From Chrysochromulina tobinii (Eukaryota; Haptophyta; Prymnesiales; Chrysochromulinaceae), in NCBI GenBank assembly GCA_001275005.1, contig JWZX01003270.1, positions 1 to 30,505 of the forward strand: a stretch of 30,505 nt of DNA, in the 5' to 3' direction. The first letter of the stretch is position 1. Each line of letters opens with the position of its first letter. A program made the position numbers and the translations under genes. The notes below the pieces were generated by a model. It had not been told where the DNA came from. It did not search any database and saw only the letters and a program-made list of their open reading frames with translations. Below, one piece after another: positions 8,890 through 17,439 of the stretch.

Positions 8890-10737
8890 ATGCTGAGTGT
8901 CCTCCTCGCCAGTGCATCGCTGTGCGCAGCCGCCTACCGCGGCGTGCCAACGCCAGCCCACCAATTCGTCCCAGCTTCCACCCACCGAACTTGTGGCCGG
9001 TGCGTCGCGTGCGCGCAAGCCGAGGCGAGGCCTACCGCGCCGCCCGGGCCGCCGCCGTTCACGACAGGGTACGAGGCTGTCAAGGAGCAGCCCTTTGACG
9101 GCTGGTTCGCCGATGCGGCGGCGACTTCGCCGGCGCCGAGCTCGCCCATGCTCGCGCCACTGCGCGCGGCCGCCGCCGCTGCGCTGCCGACCATCTACTT
9201 TCCGGGCCGTAAGGACGAGCCCTTCCGCCGCTGCGACCTCTCCTCATTGCAGGCGTCGCGCCTCGTGCCGAGTGTCGCGAAGGACGCGTCGGCGGCGGCC
9301 GCGCTCGCTGTTTGCAGCGACGCGGACAGCGCCGGAATGCGGCTTGTGCTTGTCGATGGCGTGTGCAGCCAGGCCCTGAGCGACCTCTCTGCACTTCCAG
9401 AAGGTGTCTCTGTCAGCAGCCTGAACACGACGAGCGGCGCCGCGCTCGACGGTGCGCTGGCGGCGCTGCAGGGCCCGCTGCCCGAGAGCGGTGCGAACAC
9501 AGCGGCCGCCATGAATACGTTGCTGGGCGTGTACGGCTTCGCCGCGCTCAACCAGGCGAGCCTTGCGGACGTTTGCGTCATCAACGTTCCCAAAGGGGTG
9601 ACGATCGAGCGGCCGTTGCACGTCGTGCTGCTCTCGAGCGGCGGCGTGGCGGCGGCGCCCATGCAGGCGCCTGGCACGGAGGGCGCGGCGCCGGTGCTGC
9701 CCGCCAGCCATCCGAACCTCCTCGTCTCGCTAGCGGAGGGTGCTTCACTCAAGCTGGCGCAGCACTACTTTGCATGCGACGCTCAGGGTGCGTGCGTGCC
9801 CGTACCGCCGCGCTCACGCCTGCACCCCGCACGCGCCCACGGCGCTTGCGCACCCTCCGGCAGCACCCCTCCGTTGGAAGACGCCCTTAGCCCACGACGG
9901 CGCCCTTAGCCCCTGCGCGGCGCCCCGTCCAGCTCTCCTCTTGCCACTGGCGCGACCCTTGCCGCCCGCATCCCTATCACGCGCGTGGGTCGTGAGTGTG
10001 CTCGCCGTCTCCGCGCAGCCCCGTACTTGTGCAACGGCGTGACCCGCGTTCAACTCGGTCGCTCTGCGACACTGCAGCACTCGTACGTGCAGGAGCAAGG
10101 TCGCATGTCGATCCACTTCGACTCGGTGCTGGTCGACGTTGGCGCCGGCGCGTCGTATTCGAGCACCATGCTCCAGTCGGGTGGCCGGATCGCGCGCACC
10201 AACCACCTCGTCGAGCTCACTGGTGAGAAGGCCTCTTCCAACCTGCGAGCGCTGTCGATGGCGGCCGAGGCGCAGCTGGTGGACGTGCACTCAAAAGTCG
10301 TGCACGTGTCCGGTGAGTGCACAAGCCAGCAAGAGCAGCGCAACGTGGTTGCGGGCCGCTCAAGGGTGGTCTGGAAGGGCGCCGTCGTTGTGCCGCGCGG
10401 CTCGGACAACACAAACGCCAAGCAGCTGTGCCGCACTCTGCTGCTCTCCGACGATGCGCGCGTCGACGTGCAGCCTACTCTCGAGATTGACACAGATGAG
10501 GTCGAGTGCACGCACGGCGCGACCATCTCCGATCTGGATGACGAGATGGTCTTCTACTTGCAAGCGCGCGGCCTCTCGCGCCCCGATGCGCGTGCGCTGC
10601 TGCTTTCCGGCTGGGTACGCGACGCGCTCGCGCTCGTGCCCTCGGAGAGCGTCAAGCAACGGGCGGTCGCGCGCGCTGCCAAAGTCGGCGCCGACTACGA
10701 CAAGGAAGTACGCCGATCGGGGCTCTCCTCCATCTGA
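8890..10737 (+). CDS. sufD: Plastid Fe-S cluster scaffold subunit SufD
   Basis: SufD forms the SufBCD scaffold that builds iron-sulfur clusters in the plastid stroma. The CDS is join(8890-9787, 10019-10737), 538 residues. The ATG at 8890 opens a short signal peptide (MLSVLLASASLCAAAYRG) and then a Ser/Thr/Pro/Arg-rich transit-peptide-like stretch, as expected for import into a plastid of secondary origin. The conserved core includes YFPGRKDEPFR, INVPKGVTIERPLHV and LKLAQHYF in exon 1. Exon 2 has YLCNGVTRVQLGRSATL, the CTHGATISDLDDE block with the family's conserved His, and the C-terminal YLQARGLSRPDARALL motif. A frame also opens upstream at 8668 but has no ATG before 8890. Without the intron the protein would stop at 9909 and lose the second half of the fold. 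Confidence 0.93.
9788..10018 (+). other. SufD spliceosomal intron (GT-AG, 231 nt, phase 1)
   Basis: The exon 1 end CAGG|GTGCGTGCG and exon 2 start CCGCGCAG|CCCCGTAC give DAQ-A-PYLCNG, which restores the SufD core. The intron contains in-frame stops and a direct repeat CGCCCTTAGCCC (near 9883 and 9901). It is as GC-rich as the exons. Coordinates are predicted from the frame and splice consensus. Confidence 0.85.
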
Positions 10738-11381
10738 TCGCCTGTACTACAGACGCGGGGCGGCACTGCGGCACGGACAGCGGGGAAGCGGGTTGATGAC
10801 GAGCTCCCAGGTCTCGATGAACTCACCACATCGAATTTGAGTTGTGGGATGATGCACAAGCAGAGTTCGGGTCTCCTGGTGGGTAGGATCGTTGTCGTAT
10901 GCCGATCCTGTCACATCTCCGTCGTACCGCCATCACCGTTGTGGGTCCGCGAGATCGGAGATGCCGAGCGTGACGGCGCGCCGGACACCCCGGACTCAGC
11001 GTGTGCGCCGCGCCGTGATGCCTATGCGATATTAGGCTCAGTCTGACGCCGTGTCGCGGCGGCACTATACCACCTGCGTACACTCACAGTTTTACACCGC
11101 ACACTTCAAACCCGGGGCGGTCCGAGTCAGACGGTCCGTGAACTCTCAGTCTCGAGTCTCGCACTGGTCACCTCCCCGGCTCGCCGCGGCTGCGCCGACC
11201 GGCCCGAAGTACAAGTTCACGGTCGGGCCGCTTCCTTGCACACACCGCGTTCATCTCAGTACTGACTTCACGTGTTCTAGATGCAACACGTACCGAATGT
11301 ATACTTTTCAGAGCTCCTCCATCTCATGCGCGCCGGCCTCACAAGCAGGCGCAGCAGCTGAGCGAGCGTGCGCTCACCCTC
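10738..11381. other. Convergent intergenic spacer
   Basis: This 644 bp holds the 3' ends of SufD (+) and the small minus-strand gene. Open frames on the plus strand near 10837 and 11051 have no domain-like composition and look accidental. I see no RNA gene and no strong repeat. Confidence 0.55.
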
Positions 11382-11909
11382 TTAGCGCCGCGCGCGACGG
11401 CACGTTGCGACCTCGACGCCGTAATGAGCACTCCACTCTTCCGAGACCTCGCAATGGTCGTACTTTTCCTCAGAGTCCCACTCTGAGGTATGGGACGTAG
11501 CGCAGATGAACTGATATGCCAACGCATTGTCGGCCGTTTTGAGGAGGACGCATGCGTCCATGATCTCCTCCAGAGTCGGCAGCCCAAACAGCACAGCATT
11601 CTCAAGTGATGGAGACTCCTTGAGAGACGGATGCGTCATGCCGGTCCATTTCTTGTACGCTGTAGGCTCCATCATGCCTGGCAGCACGTGCTTATCCCAT
11701 GCAGTGAGAGCGCACATGCCGACAGCGTAGCACGCGAAGCCTGTGAGGATGCTGCCATGATGGTCGAAAAAGCCTTCATGGGCAGACATGATGCCAAATG
11801 ACGGTGAGGAGAAGCGGAGCGGGTCTGTGGCCGTCAATACTGCGGGAATAGTATCGATGTTGAAGGCGTTGATCGGAGTTGGGAGCACGAAGATGACGAG
11901 AAACAGCAT
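11382..11909 (-). CDS. Small protein with signal peptide, family unknown
   Basis: I do not recognise this 175-residue protein. It begins MLFLVIFVLPTPINAF, a convincing cleavable signal peptide or the first part of a plastid-targeting leader. A conserved-looking body follows, with FFDHHGSILTGFACYAVGM, a possible short membrane or buried segment near 60-75, and many Trp, His and acidic residues. The end is CEVSEEWSAHYGVEVATC plus basic residues. Base composition is visibly less GC-rich than in neighbouring genes. ATG (11909) and TAA (11382-11384) are both clear. It is divergent from the CRAL-TRIO gene with a 363-bp shared upstream region. Secreted, plastid or thylakoid location are all possible. 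Confidence 0.7.
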   Translation of the reverse strand: MLFLVIFVLPTPINAFNIDTIPAVLTATDPLRFSSPSFGIMSAHEGFFDHHGSILTGFACYAVGMCALTAWDKHVLPGMMEPTAYKKWTGMTHPSLKESPSLENAVLFGLPTLEEIMDACVLLKTADNALAYQFICATSHTSEWDSEEKYDHCEVSEEWSAHYGVEVATCRRARR

Positions 11910-12272
11910 GTGGATGGACGGTCACGCAGACGAAGCGCACGGGCGGGAAAGAAAGAAGATTTGACGAACATTCATACACATTTAACGGGGTTTTGGCCGT
12001 TTTGGAGTCCGTTTTGCTAGTTTCTTGCCATCTCGTGGTACATGTAACGACCTGTGGCGAGTACGTCCGCGAGTTTGCGAGTCAAGTCTACATGTATACA
12101 TAGTCAACAATTCAAGTCAAGTCAACAATTGTATACATAAACTACAGACAACCAAGCGGAAGCCTATCGAATGTGCTCCGGAGTCCAGCAGTGTAGGAAG
12201 GGAGTGTGGTGTGGGCGCTGAGATGGCGCAACACAAACCATAGCAAACTTCGCCTCGGAAGTTCCGACGGCG
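11910..12272. promoter_or_regulatory. Bidirectional promoter region
   Basis: This 363-bp gap lies between divergent starts and is AT-richer than the rest of the window. It holds a GTCAAGT at 12081-12087 and the structured element at 12093-12139. T-rich GTTTTGG/CGTTTTG repeats occur near 11985-12018. Confidence 0.5.
12093..12139. repeat. Symmetric repeat element with CAAGTCAA core
   Basis: The order is TGTATACATA (12093-12102), GTCAACAATT (12103-12112), CAAGTCAA (12113-12120), GTCAACAATT (12121-12130), then TGTATACATA again (12130-12139, sharing one T). Both outer blocks contain the palindrome TGTATACA. It lies about 135 nt from the CRAL-TRIO ATG and 184 nt from the minus-strand ATG. Confidence 0.8.
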
Positions 12273-13244
12273 ATGACTGACACTGCCAAGGCACTCGCGA
12301 TGGCCTCCAATTTGAAAGGCATGGACGATTCCAAGGTCGAGGTGGACGACGAGCAGTCTCCGCCCACTATCGCCGCCGGCTCGCCAGAGGAAGCAGCTTT
12401 GGTCTCCAAGCTCAATGAGGCGCTAATGGAGAGTGGTGTGATGACACGGTGGGAGGCGTTCAAGGCGGTCTCAAGGTTCAAAGACCTGCCTACCATGTGC
12501 TTGCGTGGCCGCAAATATGACGTCAGTCGTGCCGCCGAACTTCTGCCGCGCTTGATGGGAATGATAGAGGAGATGAAGCTTGAGACAGAGCCAGGTCGCC
12601 TCCACGAGGACCTAGCAACACGGAAAATACTCGCCATCAGCACAGAAGACAAGAGCGGCCGCACAATCATATGGGTGCGGTTCCGCTTCCATGATCCAAA
12701 GGTCAGCCCTGCAAAGGACGTGGCGCGGCTTCTAGTGACGACGATGCTCTACGCCCTACGGAATCCCGATGCACAGCGCAAGGGCGTGTGCCTTGTGCAC
12801 GACATGCGTGGCATCCAGCTGCGCAACCTGGACTCGAGCGTACCGCGCCTGATCTTCACCACGGTCCTTCCGAACTTGCCCATCCGCGTTGGACGTATCA
12901 TACTCTTCAATCCGCCCTGGGTCGTCGGCCGCGTCATACTGCCGATCGTGCTGACCTTCATGTCGTCGAAGCTCAAGTCGCGGCTTGTCGTCATCAACGG
13001 CAAGCCGGAGCCAATCTTCGAGTACGTGTCGCGAGACAACCTTCCGACCGAGCTGGGCGGCTCCTTCGAGGTCGACGCTGAGAAGATTGTGGCGAACGTG
13101 ATGTGGCCAATCATTTTGGCGAGGGCGGCGATCGAGGCAGCTCCCGCGAGGCCCGAGGACCATGAGGAGGCTCCAGCGGGCGGGGCAGCGGCTCCGGCGG
13201 CGGCGGCCGAGCCCGGGGTCGAGCCCGGCGGAGATTCCGGCTGA
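12273..13244 (+). CDS. CRAL-TRIO (Sec14-like) lipid-binding domain protein
   Basis: This 323-residue protein belongs to the CRAL-TRIO/Sec14 superfamily, which binds and transfers phosphoinositides or other hydrophobic ligands between membranes. An N-terminal helical CRAL-TRIO-N-like part includes CLRGRKYDVSRAAELL (about 76-91). The lipid-binding domain spans about 125-270: GVCLVHDMRGIQLRNLD (near 171), PIRVGRIILFNPPWV (near 205-218), LKSRLVVING, and the closing LPTELGGSFE (near 258). The tail after 285 is Ala/Pro/Glu-rich and disordered. There is no signal peptide, so a cytosolic protein is likely. ATG 12273 is the first in frame after an upstream stop, and TGA is at 13242-13244. The ligand cannot be told from sequence. 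Confidence 0.88.
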   Translation: MTDTAKALAMASNLKGMDDSKVEVDDEQSPPTIAAGSPEEAALVSKLNEALMESGVMTRWEAFKAVSRFKDLPTMCLRGRKYDVSRAAELLPRLMGMIEEMKLETEPGRLHEDLATRKILAISTEDKSGRTIIWVRFRFHDPKVSPAKDVARLLVTTMLYALRNPDAQRKGVCLVHDMRGIQLRNLDSSVPRLIFTTVLPNLPIRVGRIILFNPPWVVGRVILPIVLTFMSSKLKSRLVVINGKPEPIFEYVSRDNLPTELGGSFEVDAEKIVANVMWPIILARAAIEAAPARPEDHEEAPAGGAAAPAAAAEPGVEPGGDSG

Positions 13245-13689
13245 CTCCAGGATCATCGGAGGGTACTCGACTGCAGAAGGTGCTTTGCTCCGAAGCACAG
13301 CCGCCACCTGGATTCCACAGGAGAGGCTCGAGCGCCGCCACAGCGGTGGTCTTGATTGCCTGTTGCCTCGTTCCTTCGTCCCCCCCCGGCCCGCGCCGCG
13401 GCCCCGCCCCCGCGGCGCTCGTGGGCGTTTTACGTTGTAAAAAATCGTGAGCGGTGGGGGTATGTTGTATACATGTTTGTCATTACACGCCGTATCGTAA
13501 CGTCTAACTCCGTCAAGACCGGGTCCGCGGGCGGTTCCCGCGGCCTATAGGGGTATGGGTAGCATGTCGCGCCCCGACCGGAGACGTACACCGGATGATC
13601 GTCACGATGCGGTTGGGCTTGGGGTGGTTCCAAACGATGACGAAATTTGATTTGCATGTTCTGTGCGTACGTCAAGAGCTCCGCCGCTT
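13245..13689. other. Convergent intergenic spacer
   Basis: This 445 bp holds the 3' ends of the CRAL-TRIO gene (+) and the membrane-protein gene (-). It has a C/G-only tract near 13380-13423 followed by AT-richer DNA. No coding frame or RNA gene is evident. Confidence 0.55.
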
Positions 13690-16600
13690 TCACTCAGCTT
13701 TGTACATCTTGGTGCCAGCGCTCTGGAGCTTGCTACCCGCTGAGCCACAGCCGGGGCTTCCACCGCTGCCAGGCTGCAAAGATTGCAAGGCTCGGCGCGG
13801 ACTAGGGGAATCATAGGGTGAGAGGCTGGCCGGTACACGAGGCAGATCCCGCCTCGCAGCTGGCGGAGGAGTAGCCATCATCCGATCCGTCCCCTCTGCC
13901 CTGTCGCGGAGAGCTTCGTCGGATGGCTGCACCACGCGTTTGCCTTTGCGCGGCGTGCGCTCAGAGGGCGGTCTCTCAGTTGTGCCCCGCTCAGGTGCCT
14001 CGCCCAAGAACGCCTCGCGCGAGCGCGCGTCGACCGAGCGCGTATCGCCTGCATGCGTGTCGACCACGCAAGCACCCTCGGATGAGGAGGTGGCCTTGGC
14101 GAGGCACCGGGCGCCGTTGACCGAGCGACGCGGCGATTGACGAGCGGCGCGGCCGAGGCCAACGGCCCACTCCACCGCCAGCTGGATCTCGGTCAGGTGC
14201 GCAAACGCGCGCTGCGCGCGCTCGAGCGCCGCAAGTGTCTCCTGCGAGCAGAGCGCCGTGAGGAGTGCAGGAGGCATCGCTCCAGAGCCCTCGAACTCCT
14301 CCTGAAAGGCGAGCAGCATCCGGCAGGCCGCGCCGACGATCCCCGCGTGCTCCGCGTGCTGACGCACCGCGCGGAGCACCTGCCGGTGCGCTGCCGTCGC
14401 AGCGAGCGCCTCGCACATCGCGCGCCTGGAGCCCAAGGGAGCGCCGCGCGCCGAGCAGATCTCCGCCGCGAGGTCGCACAGCGCGTGGATGCACATGGTG
14501 GCCCCCTCGGAGGCCACCGTCTCGTGCTGGCGCAGCCCGGCGCACAGTGCCGGCAGCACGCCGGCCGCGACCAGGTCCGCGCGCAGACGGCCCTCGGCGT
14601 TGGCGAGGCAGACGAGCAGCCGCGCCGCAGTTCGGAGAACGAAGGCCCACTTCGCATGCACCTCCATCGCATTGATCACCACGGGCACCACGGAAGCATC
14701 CCGCACGCGGTTGAGCAGCTGAGGCAGCGTGTTTTGCTGCGAGGCGTCCACGACGGCGCGGCAGAGGCGTTCGCAGCCCGCGCGCTGCAGATCGGCGTCT
14801 TGCGGGAAGAGCATCATGAATTGGGTCACGGAACGCACATCTGCGCATGCGAGGCTGCTCATGTGAGAGCGTTTCGATCCGATCGCGCGCAGCGCCACGC
14901 GGCGCACACGCAGGCACAGCGGCGCCGGATGCTCGCGCATGAGACGCGCCAGTTGGACCGCCGTGATGCCGCGCGAGCTCAGTGGTGCTCCATCGAGCAC
15001 CAGCCGCACCGGCGACGTGACCTCCACGATCACATCACCCGGCCGAAAGTCCGTCTCGGGCAGCGACAGCGCGGGTGCTGGCCCTTCGGGCGAGAGGAGA
15101 ACACCTCCAGGGCCAACGACGACGCCGCCCAGGCGGCCGGAGCGTGAGCTCGGCGGCGGCTGGGCGGAGAGCACGATTGGAAGCAACGCTCCGGCTGCGG
15201 CGACAGCCGACCCGCTCTCGGCACCAAGCAGCGGGCGCATGTCGAAGCCGTCGTCGAATTCGTAAAAGGTGACGAGCGGCCGCGCAGCCGGCGCGGCTGC
15301 GAGCCACACAGTGCGGAGCGTGCTCTCGCCCTCGCCGTTTGCTCTACAGCCGCTGTCCGCCTCCCCCCCGAGGGCGGACTGCGCGTGTGAGGGCGGCGGC
15401 GGCAGCGCGTCGGAAAAGGGACTTGAGAGGCCGACGGTAGCCGCGGAGTGGCACGCGATGGGCGCCGCCACGGCGGGCGGCGTGCCGAACGGCGGCGGCG
15501 GCGGCGGCCCGGCACCGGTCCTCACGAGCCTGAGCGCGTCCCCCACTGGCGAACGCATGGAATGGCCCTCGAGGGCAGAGCGCGACGAGGGGTGCGGCGC
15601 CGACGCGGGCGCGGGCGGCGGCGCGGGCTTGGCGTGGGTTTGGCTTGGTACGAATTTGACGGGGAGCGTGGCCGCATCGGCGTGGTAGTATGGCTCCCAC
15701 GTGTCGAAGATCGTGATGAAGATAAAGTAGCCGATGGTAAGGAGCCATAGCATTCCCAGTCCCGCAGCCATGTGCCAGTCGTTGGCGACGACGACCGTCG
15801 ATGCGAGCGTAACGATGGCCGACCAGAGCGCGCACGTGAGCAGAGCCGAGCGCAGCAGGCGCACCGAGCGCACGTTGCAGCACGCAGGCTGTTCGTCATG
15901 CTCGCGCTGGTTGTTGACGTGCAAGAAGGCGATGAGCATGATCGCGCACATGAGAAGATACACAGAAGGGGGAACCGTCGAGACGAGAAGCGCCGAGCAC
16001 GCAGAGAGGGCGAGCTTGCCAATGAGCATGCACGCGGTGAAGCGCACGTGGTACGACACCTCGCCGGCCGACTGGCGCTTGCGCTCAAAGTGGATCATCA
16101 CGGGGTAGAGGACAGCGAGAGTGACCACGGACGCGCCCGCAAAGTGCCAATGCTTGCCCTCCCAGCAGGCGACCGTGGGCATGCGCACCATGTGACCCGA
16201 GCGTCCAAGCGAATCGTACTGGCAGTTGAGCACTGAGAGCATGTTCATCAGGATCGGGAAGTGGAGCAGCGCGATCGCGGCGAAGGCAGCGCACACGCCC
16301 AGGCCGATGGCGACGGCAAACCCCACGAGCATGACCACGACCAGCGACCAAAAGGCTGCGAGCCCTGCGCCGAAGACAAGTACCGGGGCGATGGGCACGA
16401 GCGCCATGCGACCGAGGCACGCCGGGCGCAGGTTGCGTGCACAGTAGACGAGCTGCTCCCCGCGGTTGCGGCACGCGTGCATGATCTGGCCGTGCGCGCT
16501 CAGCGCGCTGAGGCCGGTCCGCCCGATCGTCTGCATCACTAGTACCACGGGCGACGCCATCGTATACTCTGACGCGTCCTCGGCCGCCTCGCCCTCCTCC

Positions 16601-17415
16601 GGGCCGCCTGCCGCCATCAGCGACGAGGTTGAGGGGCCGAGGTGGTGCGTGTGAGGGAGGTGCCCCTTCTTGTCGTCGCCCTCGTGCGACGACGACAAGG
16701 AAACGAACGGTGCGCAGGCGGCCGCGCTGAAGGCCGCCTTGCGAGCCGCGGCGCGCTGGTGGCTGATCAGCCAGAGGGTCGCGCAGGCGAAGAATACCCA
16801 GCCGATGGCGAGGGCGCAGTACGCCCAGAGCTGCTGCTCGAAGCCGTACTCGGACGTGCTGATCACGAAGAAGGAGTACTTGTAGTACGATGAGATGGAA
16901 GGCAGGCCCTGCCAAGCGCCGAGCGCCGGATTGAATGAGAGCGCGTTGAATTGCACGAACTCGACGGTGAACACGATGGCGACGATCAACTTGCTCGTCC
17001 AGTGGCACTCGCGCAGCTGCTTAGGCGGGCGCAGTGCCTCGCCCGGCCTCGGCGGTGCGAGCGCAAACCGCCAGCCAAAGTAACAGAACCATGAGAGCAG
17101 TGGCACCGCCGCCACGATCGCGGCGGCCTCCTGCTGCGTGAGGTGATCCCGCACGATCGATGTGGCGGCGAGCACGACCACGTTGCAACCGAGGATGACA
17201 CGCACCGGAGGCAGCTGCCGGCGCAGCGTCGCCCGCACCACGTGCATCACGACCGTGGCGAGCGTGCCAAGGAAGCAGGCATTGCACAGCCAGCGCATGT
17301 CGAGCACGACGCCGGCGAGCACGATGCCGGCGGTGAACACGTAGGCGGTAACCCACGCCTGTGAGGAGGCGGCCATCGAGAGCATGGAGCATCGGCTCCG
17401 GCTAAGGAGGTGCAT
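13690..17415 (-). CDS. Polytopic membrane protein with PDZ-like and armadillo-like C-terminal regions
   Basis: This is a 1241-residue protein of unknown function. The first ~590 residues contain roughly 13 hydrophobic segments (for example near 16-38, 150-166, 205-225, 335-390, 425-443, 460-500, 530-552, 560-580), consistent with a channel- or transporter-like polytopic domain. Block order, with a CQYD...CWEGKHW region, loosely resembles protist TRP/polycystin-like proteins, but I would not assign it. After a Pro/Gly/Ser linker, residues about 758-845 look like a PDZ domain (GGVVVGPGGVLL, FRPGDVIVEV, the VQLARLM helix). Residues about 855-1080 form armadillo/HEAT-like helices (VVPVVINAMEVH, LLVCLANAEGRLRADLVAAGVLPALCAGL). 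The tail is basic and disordered. ATGs at 17415 and 17385 are both possible. Confidence 0.8.
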   Translation of the reverse strand: MHLLSRSRCSMLSMAASSQAWVTAYVFTAGIVLAGVVLDMRWLCNACFLGTLATVVMHVVRATLRRQLPPVRVILGCNVVVLAATSIVRDHLTQQEAAAIVAAVPLLSWFCYFGWRFALAPPRPGEALRPPKQLRECHWTSKLIVAIVFTVEFVQFNALSFNPALGAWQGLPSISSYYKYSFFVISTSEYGFEQQLWAYCALAIGWVFFACATLWLISHQRAAARKAAFSAAACAPFVSLSSSHEGDDKKGHLPHTHHLGPSTSSLMAAGGPEEGEAAEDASEYTMASPVVLVMQTIGRTGLSALSAHGQIMHACRNRGEQLVYCARNLRPACLGRMALVPIAPVLVFGAGLAAFWSLVVVMLVGFAVAIGLGVCAAFAAIALLHFPILMNMLSVLNCQYDSLGRSGHMVRMPTVACWEGKHWHFAGASVVTLAVLYPVMIHFERKRQSAGEVSYHVRFTACMLIGKLALSACSALLVSTVPPSVYLLMCAIMLIAFLHVNNQREHDEQPACCNVRSVRLLRSALLTCALWSAIVTLASTVVVANDWHMAAGLGMLWLLTIGYFIFITIFDTWEPYYHADAATLPVKFVPSQTHAKPAPPPAPASAPHPSSRSALEGHSMRSPVGDALRLVRTGAGPPPPPPFGTPPAVAAPIACHSAATVGLSSPFSDALPPPPSHAQSALGGEADSGCRANGEGESTLRTVWLAAAPAARPLVTFYEFDDGFDMRPLLGAESGSAVAAAGALLPIVLSAQPPPSSRSGRLGGVVVGPGGVLLSPEGPAPALSLPETDFRPGDVIVEVTSPVRLVLDGAPLSSRGITAVQLARLMREHPAPLCLRVRRVALRAIGSKRSHMSSLACADVRSVTQFMMLFPQDADLQRAGCERLCRAVVDASQQNTLPQLLNRVRDASVVPVVINAMEVHAKWAFVLRTAARLLVCLANAEGRLRADLVAAGVLPALCAGLRQHETVASEGATMCIHALCDLAAEICSARGAPLGSRRAMCEALAATAAHRQVLRAVRQHAEHAGIVGAACRMLLAFQEEFEGSGAMPPALLTALCSQETLAALERAQRAFAHLTEIQLAVEWAVGLGRAARQSPRRSVNGARCLAKATSSSEGACVVDTHAGDTRSVDARSREAFLGEAPERGTTERPPSERTPRKGKRVVQPSDEALRDRAEGTDRMMATPPPAARRDLPRVPASLSPYDSPSPRRALQSLQPGSGGSPGCGSAGSKLQSAGTKMYKAE

Positions 17416-17439
17416 GGCGCGGCGGGAACACGTTCAAAC

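Noticed and set aside
11051-11500. 149-residue plus-strand frame in the spacer before the small secreted gene
   Set aside because: No domain-like pattern, and its 3' part overlaps the 3' end of the minus-strand gene.
14137-15147. Long plus-strand frame opposite the membrane/armadillo gene (similar ones at 1999-2847 and 16085-17008)
   Set aside because: Arg/Ala/His-rich shadow frames with no domain-like sequence; the other strand has the coherent protein.
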